This document shows, one piece after another, positions 15,685-23,029 of a stretch of 64,000 bases of DNA. A program made the position numbers and the translations under genes. A model generated the notes under the pieces. It did not search any database. It saw only the letters and a program-made list of their open reading frames with translations, and had not been told where the DNA came from. Source of the stretch: Mycolicibacter terrae (GTDB lineage Bacteria > Actinomycetota > Actinomycetes > Mycobacteriales > Mycobacteriaceae); NCBI RefSeq assembly GCF_010727125.1, contig NZ_AP022564.1, positions 2,976,001 to 3,040,000 on the forward strand, written 5' to 3'. Every line of letters starts with the position of its first letter. Position 1 is the stretch's first letter.

Positions 15685-16622
15685 CAGAAATACCCCTGCC
15701 TCTTGCGGTCCTCCATGCCTGCTTCGGAGATACGGTCATCGGCACGGGTGGCTCCGCGCTCGGTCAGCCGAGACAGCGCGGTCTCGTCGATCACCTGCTC
15801 GACGGTCGCCGCCGTCGACTCCACGCAACCGGTGCAGGTGACGTCGCCGACGGTGCGGAAACGCACCGAGGTCTCGAACACCTCCTCACCCTCGGCGGGC
15901 CGCAGGAATTCGTGGTCGGCCAGCAACATCCCGTCACGCCGGAAGACTTTGCGCTGGTGCGCGAAATAGATTGACGGCAAGGTGATTTCCTCGGCGCCGA
16001 TGTAGGACCAGATGTCGAATTCGGTCCAGTTCGACAGCGGGAACACCCGGATGTGCTCGCCGGAGCGGTGCCGCCCGTTGTAGAGGTTCCACAGCTCGGG
16101 CCGTTGCGCCTTGGGGTCCCACTGGCCGAACTCGTCACGGAAGCTGAACACCCGCTCCTTGGCGCGCGCCTTCTCCTCATCGCGCCGGGCGCCGCCGAAC
16201 GCCGCGTCGAACTTGTTCTCGCGGATCGCCCGCAGCAGGGTGACGGTCTGCAGAGGGTTACGCGACGGTCCGTCATCGACCACCCGACCCGCATCGATGT
16301 CGTCTTGCACCGAAGCCACCACCAGTCGGACCCCGGTCCGCTCGACGAGCTCATCGCGCGCGGCGATGACCTCCTCGAAGTTGTGGCCGGTGTCGACGTG
16401 CATCACCGGGAACGGCAGCCGGCCCGGCGCGAACGCCTTCACCGCCAAATGCAGCATGACGATGGAGTCCTTGCCGCCGGAAAACAGCAGCACCGGCCGC
16501 TCGAACTCCGCGGCCACCTCGCGGATGATGTGGATGGCCTCGGCTTCCAGGGTGCGCAGGTGCGTCAGCTGATACTGCCCGGCCGTGGCGGCGGCCGGCG
16601 GCGCGGTGATGTTACTGGTCAT
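15684..16622 (-). CDS. cysD: Sulfate adenylyltransferase subunit 2 (CysD)
   Basis: A 312-residue PP-loop ATP pyrophosphatase-type enzyme that adenylates sulfate with ATP. The PP-loop is FSGGKDSIVML near residues 46-56. Family segments are MHVDTGHNFEEVIAARDEL, FDAAFGGARRDEEKARAKER and LSNWTEFDIWSYI; the protein ends in the typical DRISEAGMEDRKRQGYF. It is the first gene of the leftward operon. The start MTSNITAPPAAATAGQYQL is preceded by AAGGACATC. Upstream is a strong promoter overlapped by inverted repeats, so transcription is probably repressed when sulfur is plentiful. Confidence 0.96.
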   Translation of the reverse strand: MTSNITAPPAAATAGQYQLTHLRTLEAEAIHIIREVAAEFERPVLLFSGGKDSIVMLHLAVKAFAPGRLPFPVMHVDTGHNFEEVIAARDELVERTGVRLVVASVQDDIDAGRVVDDGPSRNPLQTVTLLRAIRENKFDAAFGGARRDEEKARAKERVFSFRDEFGQWDPKAQRPELWNLYNGRHRSGEHIRVFPLSNWTEFDIWSYIGAEEITLPSIYFAHQRKVFRRDGMLLADHEFLRPAEGEEVFETSVRFRTVGDVTCTGCVESTAATVEQVIDETALSRLTERGATRADDRISEAGMEDRKRQGYF

Positions 16623-16646
16623 GATGTCCTTGCCGGGATATCCGAT

Positions 16647-16670
16647 AATCTTGGTGAGATTTACCAGATT
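16647..16670. promoter_or_regulatory. Inverted repeat in the cysD leader
   Basis: AATCTTGGT (16647-16655) and ACCAGATT (16663-16670) form an imperfect inverted repeat about 25 bases upstream of the cysD start. Its TGGT/ACCA half-sites also occur in the repeat over the -10 region, giving a run of alternating half-sites from 16652 to 16696. That points to one regulator binding several sites. Confidence 0.5.
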
Positions 16671-16672
16671 AA

Positions 16673-16716
16673 TGGTTATAGCCGGGTATATAACCAGGCG
16701 CTCGGGGTGCTGTCAA
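16673..16716 (-). promoter_or_regulatory. cysD promoter with overlapping operator-like palindrome
   Basis: On the minus strand a perfect -35 TTGACA (16711-16716) is followed after 17 bases by TTATAT (16688-16693), or TATATA one base on. The perfect palindrome TGGTTATA-N8-TATAACCA (16673-16680 and 16689-16696) covers the -10 and the predicted start of transcription. This geometry fits repression. The Rrf2 protein encoded at the end of the operon is the obvious candidate ligand. Confidence 0.6.
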
Positions 16717-16759
16717 TGTGATCCAGGCTTCCCCGCGATGTGATCCCGGCTTCCCCGCG
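16716..16759. repeat. 22-bp tandem duplication
   Basis: ATGTGATCCAGGCTTCCCCG occurs as a 22-bp unit at 16716-16737 and again, with one mismatch, at 16738-16759. It lies between the cysD -35 box and a dispersed palindromic element. Confidence 0.75.
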
Positions 16760-16820
16760 AGGGTGCATAGTTGCACGCGAATTTCGGCGTGTCGGCGGGC
16801 AAACACGCACGCTCGCGGGG
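16753..16820 (+). repeat. Dispersed palindromic element, copy 1
   Basis: The arms CCCCGCGAGGGTGC (16753-16766) and GCACGCTCGCGGGG (16807-16820) pair at 13 of 14 positions. The interior (GTTGCACG, GGCGTGTCGGCG) matches the reverse complement of the element at 63466-63529 over most of its length, so this is a true dispersed repeat. It lies between the ends of cysD regulatory DNA and canA. Confidence 0.75.
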
Positions 16821-16858
16821 AGGTCAGAGGGTGAGGGGGCGGGGAGGTCAGAGGGTGA
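16817..16858. repeat. 18-bp duplication spanning the canA stop
   Basis: GGGGAGGTCAGAGGGTGA occurs at 16817-16834 and 16841-16858, separated by six bases. The second copy contains the stop codon of the leftward carbonic anhydrase gene, so the duplication arose at that gene's 3' end. Confidence 0.75.
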
Positions 16859-17339
16859 CTTCGCCGAGCTTTCCGGTGGCGACGTCGAAGACGAACCCGC
16901 GCAACGACGTGGTCGCCGTGATGAATGGGCTGGCCTTGACCCTGCGCAACGACTGCTTGACGTCCTCGGCCGGGTCCGGGAACGCCTCGGGCGCCCAGCC
17001 GGGCCGGATGCCGGTCTCCTCCAGAATCGAGCGCTTGAACTCGTCGTCGGTGAAGGTGAGCATCCCGCAGTCGGTGTGGTGGATCAGGATGATCTCGCGG
17101 GTGCCCAGCAGGCGCTGGCTGATCGCCAGCGACCGGATCGCGTCGTCGCTGATCACGCCCCCGGCGTTGCGGATCGCGTGCGCTTCGCCTTCATTGATGC
17201 CCAACGCGCGATACACGTCGAGCCGGGCGTCCATGCAGGCGACGATCGCGACGTGCTTGCTCGGCGGCATGGGCAGCGGACCTTCGAAGGTCTTCGCATA
17301 CTCCGCGTTGTTGGCCAGGTAGTCGTCGGTAACGGTCAC
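16848..17339 (-). CDS. canA: Beta-class carbonic anhydrase
   Basis: A 163-residue enzyme that interconverts CO2 and bicarbonate. Zinc ligands and the catalytic dyad are at the expected places: Cys35, Asp37 and Arg39 in ACMDAR, then His88 and Cys91 in HHTDCG. Length and residue numbers match M. tuberculosis Rv1284 as I remember it. The GTG start at 17339 has GGAG 11 bases upstream. It is divergent from oppB, and its 3' end faces the cysD promoter region, the same neighbourhood as in M. tuberculosis. A carboxylation or pH-homeostasis role is likely. Confidence 0.95.
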   Translation of the reverse strand: MTVTDDYLANNAEYAKTFEGPLPMPPSKHVAIVACMDARLDVYRALGINEGEAHAIRNAGGVISDDAIRSLAISQRLLGTREIILIHHTDCGMLTFTDDEFKRSILEETGIRPGWAPEAFPDPAEDVKQSLRRVKASPFITATTSLRGFVFDVATGKLGEVTL

Positions 17340-17372
17340 AGGGTTTCTCCATCTGTCGCAGTCCGCATGCCG

Positions 17373-17400
17373 AGCCTAATAAAAGTTCCCCGGGAATCAA
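17373..17400 (-). promoter_or_regulatory. Candidate canA promoter
   Basis: On the minus strand TTGATT (17395-17400) is followed after 16 bases by TAGGCT (17373-17378), a TANNNT-type -10. It lies about 35 bases before the canA GTG in a locally AT-richer stretch. Confidence 0.45.
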
Positions 17401-17517
17401 CGGATAAAAATCATCGGAATCATTGCGTTGCGCCAAGCGTCTCCCCCGGCTCACCCGGACGGCGCCGCCCACCCTCTACCCTGTGCTGATGCCGCACGTC
17501 TGCGAGGCCGCGCCGTG

Positions 17518-18492
17518 ATGCGGTTCCTGGCCGGCCGGGCGCTGAACTACCTGGTGCTGCTGGGCCTGGCATCGTTCCTGACGTTCTGCCTGACCTCGCT
17601 GGCGTTCGCCCCGCTGGACTCCTTGATGCAGCGCAATCCCCGTCCCCCGCAGGCCGTCATCGACGCCAAGGCCGCTGAACTGGGCCTGGATAAGCCCATT
17701 CCGCTGCGTTACGCGCATTGGGCCTCGCACGCCGTCCGCGGCGATTTCGGCGTCACCGTCACCGGCCAGCCGGTCTCGGGGGAACTGGGGCGGCGCATCG
17801 GGGTCAGCCTGCGGCTGCTGGTCGTCGGCTCGCTGGCCGGCACCGTCATCGGCGTGGTGGCCGGTGCCTGGGGGGCGGTACGCCAGTACCGGTTCTCCGA
17901 TCGGGTGATCACCCTCGCGGCGCTGCTGGTGTTGTCGGTGCCGACCTTCGTGCTGGCCAACCTGGTGATCCTGAGCGCGCTGCGGGTGAACTGGGCCCTG
18001 GGCGCGCAACTGTTCGACTACACCGGCGAGACCTCGCCGGGGCTGGTCACCGGCTTCTGGCCGGGCCTGGCCGACCGCCTGCAACACCTGGTGTTGCCGT
18101 CGCTGACCCTGGCGCTGGGCGCCGCGGCCAGCTTCAGCCGCTATCAGCGCAACGCGATGCTCGACGTGCTGGGCCAGGACTTCATCCGCACCGCACGCGC
18201 CAAGGGTTTGACGCGCCGGCGTGCGCTGTTCAAACACGGGCTGCGCACAGCGCTGATTCCGATGGCGACACTGTTCGCCTACGGGGTGGCCGGGCTGGTC
18301 ACCGGGGCGGTGTTCGTGGAGAAGATCTTCGGCTGGCACGGCATGGGCGAATGGGTGGTCCAGGGCGTGGCGACCCAGGACACCAATATCGTCGCGGCGA
18401 TCACAGTGTTCTCCGGTGCGGTGGTGTTGGCCGCCGGGCTGCTCTCCGACGTGATCTATGCGCTGCTCGATCCCCGGGTGCGAGTGTCATGA
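17518..18492 (+). CDS. oppB: Peptide ABC importer permease OppB
   Basis: A permease of about 324 residues starting MRFLAGRALNYLVLLG (ATG 17518; GTG 17515 in the same frame is also possible). It has six predicted membrane helices. The binding-protein-dependent transport signature lies in the region around SRYQRNAMLDVLGQDFIRTARAKGL, where the EAA-like loop contacts the ATPase. The end reads [13 protein letters not shown], typical of OppB/DppB. It is the first gene of oppBCDA; its stop overlaps the oppC ATG as ATGA. The complex imports oligopeptides such as glutathione-type peptides in M. tuberculosis, according to family knowledge. Confidence 0.94.
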   Translation: MRFLAGRALNYLVLLGLASFLTFCLTSLAFAPLDSLMQRNPRPPQAVIDAKAAELGLDKPIPLRYAHWASHAVRGDFGVTVTGQPVSGELGRRIGVSLRLLVVGSLAGTVIGVVAGAWGAVRQYRFSDRVITLAALLVLSVPTFVLANLVILSALRVNWALGAQLFDYTGETSPGLVTGFWPGLADRLQHLVLPSLTLALGAAASFSRYQRNAMLDVLGQDFIRTARAKGLTRRRALFKHGLRTALIPMATLFAYGVAGLVTGAVFVEKIFGWHGMGEWVVQGVATQDTNIVAAITVFSGAVVLAAGLLSDVIYALLDPRVRVS

Positions 18493-19370
18493 CCGCCGAG
18501 ATCGAGTTCGCCTCCCGGCGCACCCTGGTGCTGCGCCGCTTCCTGCGCAGCCGTACCGCGGTGGGTGCGCTGGCGCTGCTGGCGGTGATGTTCGTCGGCT
18601 GCTACGCGCTGCCGGGCCTGCTGCCCTACTCCTACACCGACCTGGACTACGACGCGCTGCTGGTTCCGCCGGGGGCTCGACATTGGCTGGGCACCAACGC
18701 TTTGGGCCAAGATCTGCTGGCCCAGATTTTGCGCGGCATGCAGAAGTCCATGCTGATCGGGGTGTGCGTGGCGCTGATCTCTACGGTGATCGCCGCGACG
18801 GTGGGGGCGATCTCGGGGTATTTCGGCGGCTGGCGAGACCGGATGCTGATGTGGCTGGTGGACCTGCTGCTGGTGGTGCCGGCGTTCATCCTGATCGCGA
18901 TCATCACCCCGCGCACCAAGAACAGCGGCAACATCGCGCTACTGGTGCTGCTGCTGGCCGGATTCAGCTGGATGATCAGCGCCCGGATGGTGCGCGGGCT
19001 GACGATGAGCCTGCGCGAACGTGAATTCATCCGGGCCGCACGGTATATGGGCGTCTCCAGCCGGCGCATCATCATCGACCACATCGTGCCGAACGTGGCG
19101 TCGATCCTGATCATCGACACCGCACTCAACGTCGCGGTGGCGATCCTGGCCGAAACCGGCTTGAGCTACCTGGGTTTCGGCATTCAACCGCCGGACGTCT
19201 CACTGGGCACCTTGATCGCCGACGGCACCGCCTCGGCGATCACCTTTCCGTGGGTGTTCCTGTTTCCGGCCGGGGTGCTGATCACGATCCTGGTCTGCGC
19301 CAACCTCGCTGGGGATGGCCTGCGCGACGCCCTGGACCCCGACGCCGCGAGTTTGCGGGGCCGCGGATGA
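18489..19370 (+). CDS. oppC: Peptide ABC importer permease OppC
   Basis: A 293-residue permease. The N-terminal TM helix [20 protein letters not shown] precedes [20 protein letters not shown], the motif typical of OppC/DppC. Five further helices follow, with the ATPase-contact loop [18 protein letters not shown]. It ends in [21 protein letters not shown]. Both junctions are ATGA overlaps, with oppB at 18489-18492 and with oppD at 19367-19370, so stoichiometric translation is likely. Confidence 0.95.
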   Translation: MTAEIEFASRRTLVLRRFLRSRTAVGALALLAVMFVGCYALPGLLPYSYTDLDYDALLVPPGARHWLGTNALGQDLLAQILRGMQKSMLIGVCVALISTVIAATVGAISGYFGGWRDRMLMWLVDLLLVVPAFILIAIITPRTKNSGNIALLVLLLAGFSWMISARMVRGLTMSLREREFIRAARYMGVSSRRIIIDHIVPNVASILIIDTALNVAVAILAETGLSYLGFGIQPPDVSLGTLIADGTASAITFPWVFLFPAGVLITILVCANLAGDGLRDALDPDAASLRGRG

Positions 19371-21196
19371 GTGCCCTGTTGGAAGTGACCGACCTGACCG
19401 TGACGTTCGGCGCCGGCGCCGAGGCGGTGCACGCGGTGCGCGGTATCAGCTATCGGGTCGCCCCGGGTGAAGTGGTGGCGATGGTCGGCGAGTCCGGCTC
19501 CGGCAAGTCCGCGGCGGCCATGGCGGTGATGGGGTTGCTGCCCGAGCACGCCCGGGTGTCCGGGTCGGTGCGCCTTTCGGGCACCGAGCTGATCGGCCTG
19601 GGCGACACGGCGATGTCGAAGTTCCGCGGCGCCTCGATCGGAATGGTGTTCCAGGACCCGATGTCGGCGTTGACGCCCGTCTACACCGTCGGGGATCAGA
19701 TCGCCGAGGCCATCGAGGTGCACAATCCCCGGATTGGTCGGGCCGCAGCCCGGCGGCGTGCCGTGGAACTGCTGGAGCTGGTCGGGATCTCCCGGCCACA
19801 GGAGCGGGCGCGGGCGTTCCCCCATGAGCTGTCCGGCGGGGAACGCCAGCGGGTGGTGATCGCGATCGCCATCTCGTGTGACCCCGACCTGCTGATCTGC
19901 GACGAGCCCACCACCGCGCTGGATGTCACCGTGCAGGCCCAGATCCTTGAGGTGCTCAAGACCGCACGCGACGTGACCGGCGCCGGGGTGCTGATCATCA
20001 CCCACGACCTCGGGGTGGTCGCCGAGTTCGCCGACCGGGCACTGGTGATGTACGCCGGGCGGGTGGTGGAAGCCGCGCCGGTCGAAGCGCTGTACCGCCG
20101 ACGCAAAATGCCTTACACGGTGGGGCTGTTGGGTTCGGTGCCGCGCCTGGACGCACCGCAGGGCACCCGGCTGGTGCCGATTCCGGGCGCACCGCCGTCT
20201 TCGGCCGGTGTCGAGCCCGGCTGCCCGTTCGCGCCGCGCTGCCCGCTGGTCACCGACGAGTGCCGGGCACAGGAGCCGGCGCTGCTGATGGTCGGGCCTG
20301 AGCATTCCGCCGCCTGCATCCACACCGATCAGGTGGGCGAGCGCAGCGCCGCTGACATCTATGGCGTTCGCACCGCTGTTGCCGTATCCGAGCCCGGTGA
20401 TTCCCCCACCGTGGTGCGGGTGCGTGACCTGGTCAAGACCTACCCGCTGACCAAGGGCGTGCTGCGCCGCAACGTCGGCGAGGTCCGCGCGGTCTCCGGC
20501 GTGAGCTTCACATTGGAGCAAGGCCGCACGTTGGCGATCGTCGGCGAGTCCGGATCCGGTAAATCCACTACGCTGCATCAGATCCTGGAACTGTCGGCGC
20601 CGCAGTCAGGTTCGATCGAGGTGCTCGGCACCGACGTCGCCACCCTCAAGCGCGAGGGCCGCCGCGCCCTACGGCGGGATCTGCAGGTGGTGTTCCAGGA
20701 TCCGGTCGCCTCGCTGGACCCGCGGCTGCCGGTCTTCGAGGTGCTCGCGGAGCCCTTGCGCGCCAACGGCTCCGACAAGTCAACGACGCATGCCCGGGTG
20801 GCTGAGCTGCTGGAGCTGGTCGGGCTGCGACGCAGCGACGCCGCACGGTATCCGTCGGAGTTCTCCGGCGGCCAGAAGCAGCGGATCGGTATCGCCCGCG
20901 CGCTGGCATTGCAGCCGAAGATCCTCGCGCTCGACGAACCGGTGTCCGCGCTGGATGTGTCGATCCAGGCCGGCATCATCAACCTGCTGCTGGACCTGCA
21001 GCAGCAGTTCGGGCTGTCGTATCTGTTCGTGTCACACGACCTGTCGGTGGTCAAGCATCTGGCGCACCACGTGGCGGTGATGTTCGGCGGGGAAATCGTT
21101 GAACAGGGCGAGGCGGATCAGGTTTTCGGTGACCCGCAGCACGACTACACGCGCCGCTTGTTGACCGCCGTGCCGCAACCGGTGGTGAACTCATGA
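19367..21196 (+). CDS. oppD: Peptide ABC importer ATPase OppD (two fused nucleotide-binding domains)
   Basis: A 609-residue protein fusing the OppD and OppF functions. Domain 1 (about 1-320) has Walker [11 protein letters not shown], signature LSGGERQR and Walker [13 protein letters not shown]. Its C-terminal extension has four cysteines spaced CX5CX6CX17C, the layout linked to a [4Fe-4S] site in this family. Domain 2 (about 340-609) has [18 protein letters not shown] and [12 protein letters not shown]. Fused two-domain OppD is the mycobacterial arrangement. The stop overlaps the oppA ATG (21193-21196). Confidence 0.95.
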   Translation: MSALLEVTDLTVTFGAGAEAVHAVRGISYRVAPGEVVAMVGESGSGKSAAAMAVMGLLPEHARVSGSVRLSGTELIGLGDTAMSKFRGASIGMVFQDPMSALTPVYTVGDQIAEAIEVHNPRIGRAAARRRAVELLELVGISRPQERARAFPHELSGGERQRVVIAIAISCDPDLLICDEPTTALDVTVQAQILEVLKTARDVTGAGVLIITHDLGVVAEFADRALVMYAGRVVEAAPVEALYRRRKMPYTVGLLGSVPRLDAPQGTRLVPIPGAPPSSAGVEPGCPFAPRCPLVTDECRAQEPALLMVGPEHSAACIHTDQVGERSAADIYGVRTAVAVSEPGDSPTVVRVRDLVKTYPLTKGVLRRNVGEVRAVSGVSFTLEQGRTLAIVGESGSGKSTTLHQILELSAPQSGSIEVLGTDVATLKREGRRALRRDLQVVFQDPVASLDPRLPVFEVLAEPLRANGSDKSTTHARVAELLELVGLRRSDAARYPSEFSGGQKQRIGIARALALQPKILALDEPVSALDVSIQAGIINLLLDLQQQFGLSYLFVSHDLSVVKHLAHHVAVMFGGEIVEQGEADQVFGDPQHDYTRRLLTAVPQPVVNS

Positions 21197-22917
21197 ATCC
21201 GACGTTGACTCTGCGCTCACCAGGGAGTTGTGCGAGAAGAACGCCTGGTGGGCGCAGAGTCAACGGGGTGGCGGCGTTGGTAATCGCTGTCGGGCTGGCC
21301 CTGAGCGGGTGCGCGGCGGTCGACATCACCGCCCCGGAAGGCATCTCCGCGGTCGGCACCGCCAGCGACATCAACCCGCAGGACCCGGCCAGCCTGCGCG
21401 ACGGCGGCAACCTGCGGTTGTCGATGAGCCAGTTCCCGCCGAATTTCAACCCGCTGCACATCGACGGCAACCTCGCCGAGAACGCCGCCATGCTCAAGGC
21501 CACCATGCCGCGGGCCTTCATCATCGGACCCGACGGCTCGGCGACGGTGGACCCCGATTACTTCACCAGCGTGGAGCTGACCGGCACCAACCCGCAGGTA
21601 GTCACCTACACCATCAACCCGAAAGCCAAGTGGAGCGACGGGACCCCGCTGTCCTGGACCGACATCGCCAGCCAGATCCATGCCACCAGCGGCGACGATC
21701 CCGGCTATGCGATCGCGACCACCAACGGCGCCGAACGGGTCGCCTCGGTGACCCGCGGCGTCGACGACCGCCAGGCCGTGGTGCGGTTCGCCAAGCCCTA
21801 CGCGGAGTGGCGGGGCATGTTCGCCGGCAACTCGATGCTGCTGCCCAAGAGCATGACCGCCGACCCGGACACCTTCAACAAGGCACAGCTGAGCCGGCCG
21901 GGGCCGTCGGCGGGGCCGTTCATGCTCTCGTCGCTGGACCGCACCAGCCAGCGAATCACGTTGGTGCGCAATCCTGCCTGGTGGGGCAAGCGCCCGAAGC
22001 TGGACACCATCACCTACCTGGTGCTCGACGAGTCCGCGCGGATGCCGGCGCTGCAGAACCACACCATCGACGCCACCGGGGTGGCCACCCTGGACCAGCT
22101 GACGATCGCGCGGCGCACCGAGGGGATCGCGATCCGCCGGGCACCGACGCCGGCCTGGAATCACTTCACCTTCAACGGGGCGCCGGGGGCGATCCTGTCC
22201 GACAAGGCGCTGCGGCTGGCGGTCATGCGCGGTATCGACCGGACCACGATTGCCAAGGTGACCCAGCGCGGGCTGACCGCCGACCCGGTGCCGCTGAACA
22301 ACCACATCTACGTCGCCGGCCAGGAGGGCTACCAGGACAACTCCGCGGTGGTGGCCTACGACCCGCAGCGCGCCGCGCGCGAGCTCGACGAACTGGGTTG
22401 GAAACTGCACGGGAAGTTCCGGGAGAAGGACGGGCGCCCGCTGGTGATCCGGCACCTGTTCTACGACGCGTCGAGCACCCGGCAGTTCGCTCAGGTGGCC
22501 CAGCACAATCTGGCCCAGATCGGGGTCAAGCTGCAGCTCGACTCCAAGGCCGGCGGCGGCTTCTTCACCGACTACGTCAATGTCGGCGACTTCGACATCG
22601 CCCAGTTCAGTTGGGTGGGTGATGCTTTCCCGCTGGCCGGGCTGACGCAGATCTCGGCGTCCTACGGGGAGGCCAACTTCGGCAAGATCGGCAGCCCGGA
22701 GATCGACGCGAAGATCGAGGAGACCCTGGAGGCGCTGGACCCGGCGGTGGCCCGCGCCAGGGCCAACGAGGTCGACGCGCTGCTGTGGGCCGAGGGGTTC
22801 AGCCTGCCGCTGATCCAGACCACCGGCAATGTGGCGGTGCGCAGTTCGCTGGCGAACTTCGGCGCGCCGGGCCTGGCGGATCTGGACTACACGGTGATCG
22901 GCTTCATGAAGGACTGA
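21193..22917 (+). CDS. oppA: Peptide-binding lipoprotein OppA
   Basis: A 574-residue SBP_bac_5-type substrate-binding protein. The lipobox LSGC puts the lipidated Cys at residue 40. The mature part shows family segments [35 protein letters not shown] and [18 protein letters not shown]. The ATG at 21193 overlaps the oppD stop as ATGA, like the other junctions, and is preferred. A downstream in-frame GTG at 21268 would leave a signal peptide with almost no basic region. Residues 5-24, including the positively charged n-region, are encoded by a 61-bp palindromic repeat (21204-21264). It delivers peptides to OppBCD at the outer face of the membrane. Confidence 0.94.
   Translation: MNPTLTLRSPGSCARRTPGGRRVNGVAALVIAVGLALSGCAAVDITAPEGISAVGTASDINPQDPASLRDGGNLRLSMSQFPPNFNPLHIDGNLAENAAMLKATMPRAFIIGPDGSATVDPDYFTSVELTGTNPQVVTYTINPKAKWSDGTPLSWTDIASQIHATSGDDPGYAIATTNGAERVASVTRGVDDRQAVVRFAKPYAEWRGMFAGNSMLLPKSMTADPDTFNKAQLSRPGPSAGPFMLSSLDRTSQRITLVRNPAWWGKRPKLDTITYLVLDESARMPALQNHTIDATGVATLDQLTIARRTEGIAIRRAPTPAWNHFTFNGAPGAILSDKALRLAVMRGIDRTTIAKVTQRGLTADPVPLNNHIYVAGQEGYQDNSAVVAYDPQRAARELDELGWKLHGKFREKDGRPLVIRHLFYDASSTRQFAQVAQHNLAQIGVKLQLDSKAGGGFFTDYVNVGDFDIAQFSWVGDAFPLAGLTQISASYGEANFGKIGSPEIDAKIEETLEALDPAVARARANEVDALLWAEGFSLPLIQTTGNVAVRSSLANFGAPGLADLDYTVIGFMKD
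21204..21264. repeat. 61-bp palindromic element within the oppA signal-peptide coding region
   Basis: The left arm at 21204-21224 (starting GTTGACTCTGCGC) and the right arm at 21244-21264 (ending GCGCAGAGTCAAC) pair at 20 of 21 positions around a 19-base loop. The element occupies oppA codons 5-24 and keeps the frame open. It looks like an inserted mobile repeat captured as coding sequence. Confidence 0.8.
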
Positions 22918-22933
22918 CGCGGTCTTCTTCTTT

Positions 22934-22993
22934 GCCGAACGTGTACTGACAGCGACGATCCCGCGATTTTTTCGCACTGGGTACACGTTCGGC
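22934..22993. repeat. 60-bp palindromic element between convergent oppA and the ATPase gene
   Basis: GCCGAACGTGTAC (22934-22946) and GTACACGTTCGGC (22981-22993) are perfect 13-bp inverted arms around a 34-base centre that contains TTTTTT. The element fills the intergenic gap between convergent genes, so it may serve as a bidirectional terminator. Its size resembles the other palindromic elements here, but the sequence is unrelated. Confidence 0.75.
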
Positions 22994-23029
22994 GCACAAT
23001 GGCACCGCGGTCACAGCGTGCCGAAATGG

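Noticed and set aside
16840..17339. Carbonic anhydrase and cysD as one operon
   Set aside because: Although both lie on the minus strand, cysD has its own strong promoter and three repeats separate the two genes.
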